IMG/VR virus record: IMGVR_UViG_3300020194_001055
Span: 1 to 20,224 of that record
From: a virus
DNA length: 20,224 bases
Reading direction: 5' to 3' (one strand)
This document shows, piece by piece, positions 8,758-15,220 of this stretch. Position numbers and translations under genes: made by a program. Below the pieces are notes generated by a model, which worked only from the letters and a program-made list of their open reading frames with translations, did no database searches and was not told the DNA's origin. Position 1 is the stretch's first letter; each line of letters starts with the position of its first letter.

Positions 8758-10141
8758 AAAAAGCTCACACATCTTCAGAACAGGTAACTGGAGATTAGAC
8801 AAAGAAAATCAGCGAGTGATGCAACACGAAACAACTATTTGTGTATATCCGTGGAATTGTATTAGTGTGGGATCTAACGGCAATTTGAGACCTTGCTGTA
8901 ATGCTACAAATCCTGTTATGTTGGAGGATGATAAATTAATAAACGGTGCACCTAATAATGCCAACCTAATTAGCAATGTTAATAATGGTAAAGATCAGAA
9001 GGATGTCCTTATAACTAAGACTCATCAGGAGATACGCGAGTCTATGTTACGAGGTGAACAACATCCTATCTGCAATCGTTGCTGGGAACAAGAAGATCAA
9101 GGTGTGCCGAGTTTTAGACATGATGCTAATTTAAGGCACCCAGATGATTATGAAAGAATTTTTGAACAGAAAACAACCGAGCCACTTGTTACTCGGCTTG
9201 AACTAGATTTAGGAACAAAGTGTAATCTTAAATGTAGAATGTGTAGTCCATTTAGTAGCTCATTAATACAGAAAGAAATTAACGCAAATAGAGAACATAA
9301 TGATGGTGAAATTGTAGATTATTACGGATTGCACCCTATAGACAAAACAAAAGATTTTAAACTGACTGAATGGGTTGATTTTGTGGATATTAAAGATCTA
9401 CTAAAAGATCATATTCATAATGTTAATTACATTTATGTTATAGGTGGTGAACCTCTAATCATTGATGAACATTTGGAGTTATTAGAATGGATTATTGAAC
9501 TTGATTTGGCTAAAAATATGCGACTTCATTACAATACCAATGGTATTAAAATTGGTAAAGACTTTATTGAAATGTGGAAGCGGTTTAAATCAGTACAAAT
9601 GGCTACAAGTATAGATGGTTATCAGGAACATTACGAATATGTAAGATTCCCAGCCGCCTGGAGTAAAATAGATAAGAATTTCAAAAGTATTTTTTCTATC
9701 CCTAATATCAATTGTAGTATAAGCACAACGGTTCAAAACATTACACTTGAACGTATGGATGAATTTATATTGTGGGCTGAGGAAATCGGCTCAAGTGTAT
9801 TTTTCTTGCACGTAGATTATCCTAATTTTTATGCTCCTTGGGTGATGCCAGAGGACAAATATTACGAATCAATAAATAAACTATATAAGATAAAAGATAG
9901 AATTAGTGAGACTAATAGATTAAATTTTAAGTATTTGTTATCACGTTTGGAGTCTGACGGAGAAAAATATTTTTCAAAAGAATATGATGCTGAACGTAAT
10001 AAAAGAATGAGAGACTTTGTGAACAAATCGTTGGTTTTAGATAGAATCCGAGGACAAAATTTGTATGATTTTCATCCTTGGGCTAAAGAAATAGATGTAT
10101 CACAAGGAATCGAAATAAATGAGATACGAGTACAAGGGTAG
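8747..10141 (+). CDS. radical SAM protein, type C (twitch-domain type)
   Basis: A 464-residue radical SAM enzyme with a front Cys-rich region different from type A: C32, C38 and C50/C51 in CVYPWNCISVGSNGNLRPCC, then C109/C112 (CNRCW). The radical SAM motif is C159-x3-C163-x2-C166 (CNLKCRMC), followed by the SAM motif VIGGEPLI. The front motif resembles a twitch/SPASM half-site placed N-terminally, the form usually annotated as twitch-domain radical SAM in marine T4-like phages (from memory of the family). Start ATG 8747 has a GAGAGAGA tract at 8731-8738 as a ribosome binding site; ATG 8750 is a second option. It overlaps the type B gene by 11 bases and the next gene by 23. It is the most diverged of the radical SAM set. 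Confidence 0.85.
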   Translation: MMDEKSSHIFRTGNWRLDKENQRVMQHETTICVYPWNCISVGSNGNLRPCCNATNPVMLEDDKLINGAPNNANLISNVNNGKDQKDVLITKTHQEIRESMLRGEQHPICNRCWEQEDQGVPSFRHDANLRHPDDYERIFEQKTTEPLVTRLELDLGTKCNLKCRMCSPFSSSLIQKEINANREHNDGEIVDYYGLHPIDKTKDFKLTEWVDFVDIKDLLKDHIHNVNYIYVIGGEPLIIDEHLELLEWIIELDLAKNMRLHYNTNGIKIGKDFIEMWKRFKSVQMATSIDGYQEHYEYVRFPAAWSKIDKNFKSIFSIPNINCSISTTVQNITLERMDEFILWAEEIGSSVFFLHVDYPNFYAPWVMPEDKYYESINKLYKIKDRISETNRLNFKYLLSRLESDGEKYFSKEYDAERNKRMRDFVNKSLVLDRIRGQNLYDFHPWAKEIDVSQGIEINEIRVQG

Positions 10142-11051
10142 AACGGCAGAATTTTCCCGTATAGTAGCGTATGGTTGTAGTTTTACTGAAGGGCATGAAA
10201 TATTAGATTATGAGCATAAGTATAAAACACTAAAAACTCCAGAAGAAATAGATAACTGTAAGAAAAAATATAAGGATGCGGGAAAATCTATTTACCAGTT
10301 TTATCAGGAGAATCTTTCCTTCGAAAGTGGTTTTTCTGACGGTGTAATATCTGGACCCATGATTTCTAGAACAAGATCTAGAGCATGGCCGGCAATGTTA
10401 GCGAAAAGGTTTGGTTCAAAATATATTAATCGAGGATTTTCTGGCACTGGGATGTGGAATCACATCCAGACATATGAACAAGACACTGCTAGTGGATTAA
10501 TTAAAGATGATGATTTAATAATTTTTGGTTTGACAACGGCTTCTAGATTTTTTTGGCTTCCACCAAAACTCGGCCCCCAGATTAGGGGGTTTATGGATAC
10601 CCCATATACACTAATGCCGGGTATGAGATTCCAAAATGTTTCAGAGTTTTTAAGCCAAAAATTTTTAGATTTGTTTGATACTGAATATGCAAATCCAATG
10701 TTCACTTGTGCTGTGGCGTTTCAAGCAATTAAATATATAGAGTATCTTTCACACGCAAGAGGAGGTTTGGCTCTTATGATACCGGCCGCGGCAGACCTTA
10801 CAACATACGGAGCCGGTTCGGTACCAAATCATCCACATATGTTTTGGGAAATGGGGTATGATGCTTCATACGCACTTACTCAACCCTTTAAAAAAGATTT
10901 TGAAAAAGATTTGTTATCTTATGTAGAAGTAGAGGGTTGTCAGAACGCTGAAAGGCTTGAAAGAACTGGTGGTTATCATACGTATTTTCACCCAAAGTTA
11001 GAGGCATATCAAGAGTTTGTAGACGAAATATACGAGGCAATTAAATGCTAA
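10119..11051 (+). CDS. SGNH/GDSL-hydrolase-like protein
   Basis: A 310-residue protein with the outline of an SGNH hydrolase, a family that removes or moves acyl groups on sugars and lipids. Block I is VAYGCSFTEG with the nucleophile candidate S21. Block II is the glycine segment NRGFSGTGMWNHI around residues 104-116. Near the C-terminus FHPKLEAY offers H291 as the catalytic histidine. Two things are odd. Block III (FGLTTASRFFW) lacks the usual Asn, and the Asp expected three residues before the histidine is Thr288. The enzyme may therefore use another arrangement or be a binding protein. The start ATG 10119 lies inside the end of the type C radical SAM gene. It lies between the radical SAM genes and the carbamoyltransferase, which favours a role in O-acyl editing of the same product (inference). 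Confidence 0.65.
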   Translation: MRYEYKGRTAEFSRIVAYGCSFTEGHEILDYEHKYKTLKTPEEIDNCKKKYKDAGKSIYQFYQENLSFESGFSDGVISGPMISRTRSRAWPAMLAKRFGSKYINRGFSGTGMWNHIQTYEQDTASGLIKDDDLIIFGLTTASRFFWLPPKLGPQIRGFMDTPYTLMPGMRFQNVSEFLSQKFLDLFDTEYANPMFTCAVAFQAIKYIEYLSHARGGLALMIPAAADLTTYGAGSVPNHPHMFWEMGYDASYALTQPFKKDFEKDLLSYVEVEGCQNAERLERTGGYHTYFHPKLEAYQEFVDEIYEAIKC

Positions 11052-11149
11052 CCAAAATAAAAAACTGGTATACGAGATGGAAAAATCGTAGAGAAATGAA
11101 AAAACGTCTTAAGAAATTACGTGAGATGGATCCATTTACGTATGATTAA
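11045..11149 (+). CDS. 34-residue basic peptide of unknown function
   Basis: A small open frame, ATG 11045 to TAA 11147-11149, encodes a 34-residue peptide very rich in Lys and Arg with a short acidic/aromatic end (DPFTYD). It overlaps the SGNH gene stop by 7 bases and the start of the carbamoyltransferase by 8, fitting the coupled layout of the operon exactly and filling what would otherwise be a 90-base gap. That is the main evidence that it is real. It has no leader-core pattern with Cys, Ser or Thr runs, so it is not an obvious substrate peptide for the radical SAM enzymes, but that possibility is not excluded. Confidence 0.55.
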   Translation: MLTKIKNWYTRWKNRREMKKRLKKLREMDPFTYD

Positions 11150-12569
11150 TTGGGGTGTTAGTGCAGGATTTCACGATGCCGCACTAACAGTTATAGCTGA
11201 CAATGAGATCGTGTTTGCCGGCCACGCAGAACGGTATACCAAAAATAAAAACGAAAAGAATCTTTCAATTGGATTAATTTGTGACGCATTAAAATTCGGT
11301 GAACCTGAAAGTATACATTGGTATGAAAATCCTATCTTAAAAGCAACAAGACGGTGGTGGGTAGGTCAGAACAACCCTTGGGTCAATCCTATAGATCACT
11401 TTAATAATGTGGGTTACGGTCCTAAATGTAAAATTAAATGGGGCAATCATCACAGGTCACATTGGGCAGCTGGATATTATACAAGACCTTTTGATGAATG
11501 TGCTACACTTGTTATTGATGCGATAGGCGAATGGATTACTACAAGTATTTGGAACGAAGATAAACTTGTATTTAATCAAAATTATCCAAACTCAGTGGGT
11601 TTATTTTATTCTGCCTTTACTGATAGAATAGGACTTAAACCTAATGAAGATGAATATATCCTTATGGGCATGGCAGCATACGGTGATCCTGATAGATTCT
11701 ATAATGAAATATCTGATTTTTTAACGAGGGGTACTAATCTTCATCGAGGTGTTCGTTGGTGGAAACCTGAACTTACTAGTACACAAGATTATTTTGATAT
11801 AGCAGCAGCAACACAAAAAGTATACGAAAGTAGACTAAAAGCTTTACTTTACATAACAAAAGAATTGACACAAAAAAATAATATTGTTTTCATGGGCGGG
11901 TGTGCATTAAACTGTCTTGCCAATAGAATACTACCCACATATTTTAAACAACATTGGATAATGCCAAATCCGGGTGATGCGGGTTCATCATTGGGTGCGA
12001 TACTTGCACACACACAAGAAAGAGTTAGGTTTACAACCCCCTTCTTGGGTCACAATATTGAGGGAGAATATCCGGTTGACAACCTACTACAAGAACTGTT
12101 ACAATGTGGGATAGTCGGAGTAGCAAATGGGCGAGCAGAATTTGGACCAAGAGCATTGGGCAATCGCTCACTTCTTGCTGACCCTCGTGGACAAAAAATG
12201 AAAGATAAAGTTAATGCTATCAAACAGAGACAAGAATTTAGACCGTTTGCTCCTGTTATAAGAATAGAAGATGCGGCGGATAATTTTGAAGTTGGTAAAT
12301 TTTTTCATTCACCGTATATGCAGCAAGTGGTGAAATGTAAATATCCTGAAAAGTATCCTGCTATTGTACATAAAGACGGAACAAGTAGAGTACAGACAGT
12401 AACAAGACACAGCAATATCGGGTTGTACACTTTGCTTACACAATGGAAAGAAAAAACAGGATGCCCTATGCTACTTAATACTAGCTTAAATATTAAGGGT
12501 ATGCCTATAGTTAATGATAAAACAGATGCTTTAAAATTTGAAAAACATTATAAAGTAAAAGTTTATTAA
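11142..12569 (+). CDS. carbamoyltransferase, NodU/CmcH/TobZ family
   Basis: A 475-residue enzyme expected to make carbamoyl-adenylate from carbamoyl phosphate and ATP and pass the carbamoyl group to a hydroxyl, typically on a sugar. The N-terminal Kae1-like domain shows H103-x3-H107 (GNHHRSHWAA), the metal-binding HxxxH, then IDAIGEW at 125-131, GGCALNC at 252-258 and PGDAGSSLGA around 277-286, whose Asp is the likely third metal ligand. The C-terminal YrdC-like domain has GPRALGNRS at 335-343 and FRPFAP at 366-371, hallmarks of the family. At 475 residues it is shorter than typical family members of roughly 550-600. I chose ATG 11142, since the upstream in-frame GTG (11121) would prepend residues that break the conserved N-terminal strand. 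It closes the accessory run. Confidence 0.9.
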   Translation: MINWGVSAGFHDAALTVIADNEIVFAGHAERYTKNKNEKNLSIGLICDALKFGEPESIHWYENPILKATRRWWVGQNNPWVNPIDHFNNVGYGPKCKIKWGNHHRSHWAAGYYTRPFDECATLVIDAIGEWITTSIWNEDKLVFNQNYPNSVGLFYSAFTDRIGLKPNEDEYILMGMAAYGDPDRFYNEISDFLTRGTNLHRGVRWWKPELTSTQDYFDIAAATQKVYESRLKALLYITKELTQKNNIVFMGGCALNCLANRILPTYFKQHWIMPNPGDAGSSLGAILAHTQERVRFTTPFLGHNIEGEYPVDNLLQELLQCGIVGVANGRAEFGPRALGNRSLLADPRGQKMKDKVNAIKQRQEFRPFAPVIRIEDAADNFEVGKFFHSPYMQQVVKCKYPEKYPAIVHKDGTSRVQTVTRHSNIGLYTLLTQWKEKTGCPMLLNTSLNIKGMPIVNDKTDALKFEKHYKVKVY

Positions 12570-12587
12570 AACATAAATAAAAGTATT

Positions 12588-12878
12588 ATGGGACAAGTAA
12601 TACTTTTTAAACGAAAACCCAAAGTACCTGAAGCTAAAGTAGTAGGTCACAGAATATTATTCTATACAGATGAGGAAATAGACATAACACTTTTAGCTCT
12701 AAATATGTATGGGTTCGATAAACTTAGATATACAGTGGAAACTATGAAATCTCTAGAACCCTTGTATATTAAAGCCTGTTTGTGTGAACTAAGACGCAGT
12801 GATCTCATATCCTCTCATGGCAGGAGAGTTATAAATATGATTATTAATAATATGGAGGAAGTACGTGATGCCAACTAA
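12588..12878 (+). CDS. small phage protein of unknown function
   Basis: A 96-residue protein beginning MGQVILFKRKPKVP, with a basic N-terminus followed by a predominantly helical, mixed-charge region (FYTDEEIDITLLALNMYGFDKLRY). I do not recognise a named family, though it has the look of conserved T4-like marine phage hypotheticals. CATAAATA at 12572-12579 lies just upstream. The 3' end overlaps the next gene by 11 bases, so the two are probably co-translated. No catalytic motif or membrane segment is seen. Confidence 0.7.
   Translation: MGQVILFKRKPKVPEAKVVGHRILFYTDEEIDITLLALNMYGFDKLRYTVETMKSLEPLYIKACLCELRRSDLISSHGRRVINMIINNMEEVRDAN
12830..12837 (+). promoter_or_regulatory. TATAAATA, possible late promoter ahead of the 12868 gene
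   Basis: An exact T4-late-type word 30 bases before ATG 12868; a start near 12843 would leave a short leader containing GGAGG. The same chance argument applies as for the other TATAAATA sites, so this is weak. Confidence 0.3.
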
Positions 12879-13071
12879 ATTCAAACCGAGTATTACAAAA
12901 TTTGAGAAACAAAGTAACGGGACTCAAAAAAAGGTTTCAGAACATTTTTATATGCGCTGTACATCTACAAAAGAGATTCTGGCAGCATATGAATCTACAA
13001 AAATCCCCAAGTACAAGAATAAGTTGAAAAAAGAACTCGTAAAGAGAGGTGTGCTTAATGCCAACGTATAG
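12868..13071 (+). CDS. small conserved phage protein (MPTKFKPS.. type)
   Basis: A 67-residue basic protein starting MPTKFKPSITKFEKQ, with EHFYMRCTSTKEILAAYES in the middle and a Lys-rich helix at the end. It resembles small hypotheticals common in T4-like cyanophages and pelagiphages, but no function is known to me. ATG 12868 is preceded by GGAGG at about 12855-12859; a GTG directly before the ATG is less likely. It overlaps both neighbours (11 and 14 bases). TATAAATA at 12830-12837 lies a suitable distance upstream for a late promoter, but see the caution given for that site. Confidence 0.75.
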   Translation: MPTKFKPSITKFEKQSNGTQKKVSEHFYMRCTSTKEILAAYESTKIPKYKNKLKKELVKRGVLNANV

Positions 13072-13366
13072 TTTTCGTAATAGCGAAACGGGCGAACAGT
13101 ATGATATGATTATGAAGTACGAGGATAAAGTAAACTACCTAAACAATCATCCTGAAATCGAATCAATTATCACCAAAGCTCCTGGATTGACTACAGGCAC
13201 AGGTGATCGAACACGCCCCCCTGAAGGGTTTAAAGAAGTATTATCTAAAATTGCTGAAGCTAATCCAAATAGTACACTAGCTAGTGATTTTGGAAAAAAA
13301 GATCATACCTCAGTTAAAAAACGAGAGGTAATAGAAAAACACAGAAAATTACAGGGAGGAGATTAA
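13058..13366 (+). CDS. small phage protein (MPTYSFRN.. type)
   Basis: A 102-residue protein starting MPTYSFRNSETGEQYD. The opening resembles the N-terminal strand pattern of FmdB-type zinc ribbons (MPxYxFxCxxCG), but the cysteines are absent, so no zinc ribbon can form. The rest is helical and charged, with a disordered-looking stretch (LTTGTGDRTRPPEGF) in the middle. I chose ATG 13058 over the GTG at 13049, because the MPTY start is the recognisable pattern and AGAGAGG lies a few bases upstream. It overlaps the previous gene by 14 bases. Function unknown. Confidence 0.75.
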   Translation: MPTYSFRNSETGEQYDMIMKYEDKVNYLNNHPEIESIITKAPGLTTGTGDRTRPPEGFKEVLSKIAEANPNSTLASDFGKKDHTSVKKREVIEKHRKLQGGD

Positions 13367-13415
13367 ACTTTTGTAATGATTCTCTAACTTTAACCACACC
13401 ATAAGGAAATTATTT

Positions 13416-14153
13416 ATGGCAAAGAAGAATCTTCAGTTAGTACAAAACGAAAGTGGTAGTCCAAACAATAGTCTTAAAATGAGGATTGAAGACCTCAGAA
13501 CAATCGACGCAAAAACAGAAACCCAAGGCCAGTTTATGTCACAATACAGACATAAGCCGGCCTTTTTGCTACACGGTTGTGCAGGCACGGGCAAGACTTT
13601 CATAGCTTTATATCGCGCATTGGAAGAAGTAATGGACAAGGGTTCGACCAGAGACAAAGTAATTATAGTTAGGTCTGCTGTGCCGTCCCGTGAAATTGGT
13701 CATTTACCAGGCGACCAAGATGAGAAAACTGAGGTATATAGCGCACCCTACCAAGCAATGTGTCAGGAATTATTCCCATCAAAACAGCAACCATATCAGA
13801 GGTTGATGGAACAAAAGTATTTGGATTTCATGTGTACTTCATTTGTCAGAGGTATCACACTAGACCATTCTATTGTTATCGTTGATGAATGTCAGAACTT
13901 AAATGACATGGAAATCAATTCCATAATGACAAGGGTAGGCGTAAATACAAAAATAATTTTTTGCGGAGACTTCCGACAAACAGACCTTTACAAGAGGAAT
14001 GACTTGTCTGGGCTCAAACAGTTTATGGTAACTGTTGAAAATATGCCATCTTTCTGTTCCATCGAATTTGGCCCAGAAGATATAGTCAGATCAGAACTAG
14101 TCCGGGAGTATATTGAGGCTAGAATGAAGTATGAGGACTCACAATACATATAA
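13416..14153 (+). CDS. phoH: PhoH-like P-loop ATPase
   Basis: A 245-residue ATPase of the PhoH family, common in marine phages. The Walker A motif is GCAGTGKT at residues 54-61, Walker B is IVIVDE at 153-158 followed by CQN, and the family signature RSAVPSREIGHLPGD..EK..PY lies around 86-112. IIFCGDFRQTDL at about 180-191 is the sensor-like strand after Walker B. The bacterial protein was first named for phosphate starvation; its role in phage infection is not settled. Start ATG 13416 has TAAGGA about 8 bases upstream. The stop codon forms the first bases of a perfect 14-bp inverted repeat (14151-14203), which may define the 3' end of its mRNA. Confidence 0.92.
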   Translation: MAKKNLQLVQNESGSPNNSLKMRIEDLRTIDAKTETQGQFMSQYRHKPAFLLHGCAGTGKTFIALYRALEEVMDKGSTRDKVIIVRSAVPSREIGHLPGDQDEKTEVYSAPYQAMCQELFPSKQQPYQRLMEQKYLDFMCTSFVRGITLDHSIVIVDECQNLNDMEINSIMTRVGVNTKIIFCGDFRQTDLYKRNDLSGLKQFMVTVENMPSFCSIEFGPEDIVRSELVREYIEARMKYEDSQYI

Positions 14154-14203
14154 GTGCTTGATTTATAAGCGCTTTTAATTTCTCCAATAAAATCAAGCAC
14201 TTA
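14151..14203. repeat. 14-bp perfect inverted repeat starting at the phoH stop
   Basis: TAAGTGCTTGATTT at 14151-14164 pairs perfectly with AAATCAAGCACTTA at 14190-14203, leaving a 25-base loop that itself contains AAGCGCTT. The phoH stop codon is the first three bases of the left arm. No T-tract follows the right arm, so this is not a standard intrinsic terminator. It may be an mRNA 3'-end stabilising hairpin, a processing site, or a protein site, since it contains AGTGCTTG on both strands. Confidence 0.75.
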
Positions 14204-14213
14204 CGTCAGAAAT

Positions 14214-14240
14214 GGCCTAAGTGCTTGTTTTCCTTAGGCC
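14214..14240. repeat. second hairpin, GGCCTAAG/CTTAGGCC
   Basis: GGCCTAAG at 14214-14221 and CTTAGGCC at 14233-14240 form an 8-bp stem with an 11-base loop containing GTGCTTG. It is followed by AAAAAA rather than T residues, so it does not look like a rightward terminator. It lies directly upstream of the -35 element at 14250, so it might affect promoter access or end read-through from phoH. Confidence 0.65.
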
Positions 14241-14249
14241 AAAAAATGC

Positions 14250-14277
14250 TTGACTTTTTCTATAATACGTGTATAAT
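14250..14277 (+). promoter_or_regulatory. sigma70-like promoter for the small early-type genes
   Basis: TTGACT at 14250-14255 and TATAAT at 14272-14277 are separated by 16 bases, with a predicted start near 14284, about 35 bases before ATG 14319. It is the best promoter match in this gap and points to host RNA polymerase without phage factors. AAGCACT at 14278-14284 lies at the predicted start, and an AATGCTTG word (14245-14252) overlaps the -35, so repeated words flank the promoter and could serve as operator sites. Confidence 0.75.
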
Positions 14278-14318
14278 AAGCACTGTAAACTGATAAATTA
14301 ACTTGTGAGGAGATGTTT

Positions 14319-14543
14319 ATGAGTAATGTAGCGAAAATTTCAGAGCTTATTGTTAGTTTCAATAACGCAGTCCGTAACCCTGAGAACTTAGACGAGCGCG
14401 GTCGTATCAACTGGAACTTTGTGGATGCTGATATTCACTTGGACGCGGGCGAGGTTGACAAGTCTGTACCCGAGTCTTGGTACAATGTATTTAACGAACT
14501 CGCTGATGAAATCGAATTCAACCTATTACAGGAGTCTGTATAA
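14319..14543 (+). CDS. small acidic phage protein of unknown function
   Basis: A 74-residue acidic protein (MSNVAKISELIVSFNNAV..). It is the first gene behind the sigma70-like promoter. I chose ATG 14319 because GAGGAG at 14307-14312 is ideally spaced before it, while ATG 14313 would sit on the ribosome binding site. Its stop shares bases with the next start (TAATG), so translation is coupled. All its arginine codons are CGC or CGT, unlike the AGA-rich accessory genes. It looks like the small T4-like marine phage hypotheticals found near phoH; function unknown. Confidence 0.75.
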   Translation: MSNVAKISELIVSFNNAVRNPENLDERGRINWNFVDADIHLDAGEVDKSVPESWYNVFNELADEIEFNLLQESV

Positions 14544-14773
14544 TGTGGAACTTAGAAGGTATGCGTGTTAAAGGTATGTATCTTAGCGGTGATGTACCCG
14601 TCAGCGGTAAAGTAACCCACAGTCGTGTTGAATACGGCGGTAACGTATCTCATCACGTTAAGCTCGACAAGGGCTTCCAGTGGAAAAATTCTGCTGATAA
14701 GGTTGTTATCAGTCGTGAGTCTGGTGAGGTTGTTATTGTTGACCACAAGTATATTACAGAGGTGCGTGACTAA
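14543..14773 (+). CDS. small phage protein, probably beta-rich, unknown function
   Basis: A 76-residue protein starting MWNLEGMRVKGMYLSGDVPVSG, with alternating short strands and glycines (KVTHSRVEYGGNVSHHVKLDKG, VVISRESGEVVIVD) that suggest a compact beta-barrel or SH3-like fold. It resembles hypotheticals common in T4-like cyanophages and pelagiphages. It is coupled to both neighbours by TAATG overlaps. All four arginine codons are CGT. Confidence 0.78.
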   Translation: MWNLEGMRVKGMYLSGDVPVSGKVTHSRVEYGGNVSHHVKLDKGFQWKNSADKVVISRESGEVVIVDHKYITEVRD

Positions 14774-14919
14774 TGTTGATTGTATCTAACGGTTTTTCCG
14801 ATCAGATTTTTTCTTGTCACCAGGAAGTGATTGACTTCTTTGGTCTGGAGACCTTCATGGCGCTAATGGACGGTATTCATTCTCAATTCACAATGAGCTA
14901 TAGTAATGAAACACTATAA
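14773..14919 (+). CDS. 48-residue protein of unknown function
   Basis: A short frame from ATG 14773 to TAA 14917-14919 encoding 48 residues (MLIVSNGFSDQIFSCHQEV..). It starts on the TAATG overlap with the gene before and overlaps the next gene by 14 bases, filling the space exactly, which is strong support for so short a gene. The sequence is hydrophobic and aromatic in the middle (VIDFFGLETFMALMDGI) but has no clear membrane segment. No family recognised. Confidence 0.65.
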   Translation: MLIVSNGFSDQIFSCHQEVIDFFGLETFMALMDGIHSQFTMSYSNETL

Positions 14920-15220
14920 GTTTCCTAACCCAACAAATCCGACGGCCGAATTAATCAAGCGCCGTCGGTTACAGATACTTGTCCACTCTTGCATCTACTA
15001 TGCGCTTGACACCAATATCATTAGCGACTATACTTATGATAAATGGGCTAGAGAACTTGAGCAGCTAATGAAGGATTATCCTAACGCTTACAGTGATAGG
15101 TTTGATGCAGAATTTGACAAGTGGGATAGCTCATCAGGTTTTGATTTACCGATGCGAGACCCGTGGGTGTTAAAAACAGCAGAGAGGTTAATATACAATA
15201 ATAATGAATTACCTAATTAA
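14906..15220 (+). CDS. free-standing Ia (NMN-binding) domain of NAD-dependent DNA ligase
   Basis: A 104-residue protein whose middle matches the N-terminal Ia domain of LigA, the part that binds the nicotinamide mononucleotide half of NAD. LigA has a pattern ..Y[YH]xxDxPxxxDxEYDxLxxELxxLExxHP; here the segment runs from H27 through Y31, Y32, D35, D41, Y44, D45, E50, L51 to P59 with the same spacing. Aligned by eye to E. coli LigA, these supply counterparts of Tyr22, Asp32, Tyr35 and Asp36, with Tyr in place of His23, as in many other LigA proteins. No adenylation core with KxDG follows, so it cannot be a ligase alone. It could bind NMN/NAD or work with another protein. It is the last gene of the coupled set and overlaps the next start by 17 bases. 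Confidence 0.7.
   Translation: MKHYKFPNPTNPTAELIKRRRLQILVHSCIYYALDTNIISDYTYDKWARELEQLMKDYPNAYSDRFDAEFDKWDSSSGFDLPMRDPWVLKTAERLIYNNNELPN

Noticed and set aside
11045-11149. The 34-residue peptide as a RiPP precursor for the SPASM enzymes
   Set aside because: No leader-core boundary, no Cys/Ser/Thr-rich or repeated core, and it lies next to the carbamoyltransferase rather than the SPASM genes; kept only as an unknown peptide.
13058-13100. FmdB-type zinc ribbon in the MPTYSFRN protein
   Set aside because: The N-terminal pattern is similar but the metal-binding cysteines are absent.
14214-14246. Intrinsic terminator after phoH
   Set aside because: The hairpin is followed by an A-tract, not a T-tract, on the + strand, and no minus-strand gene needs a terminator here.
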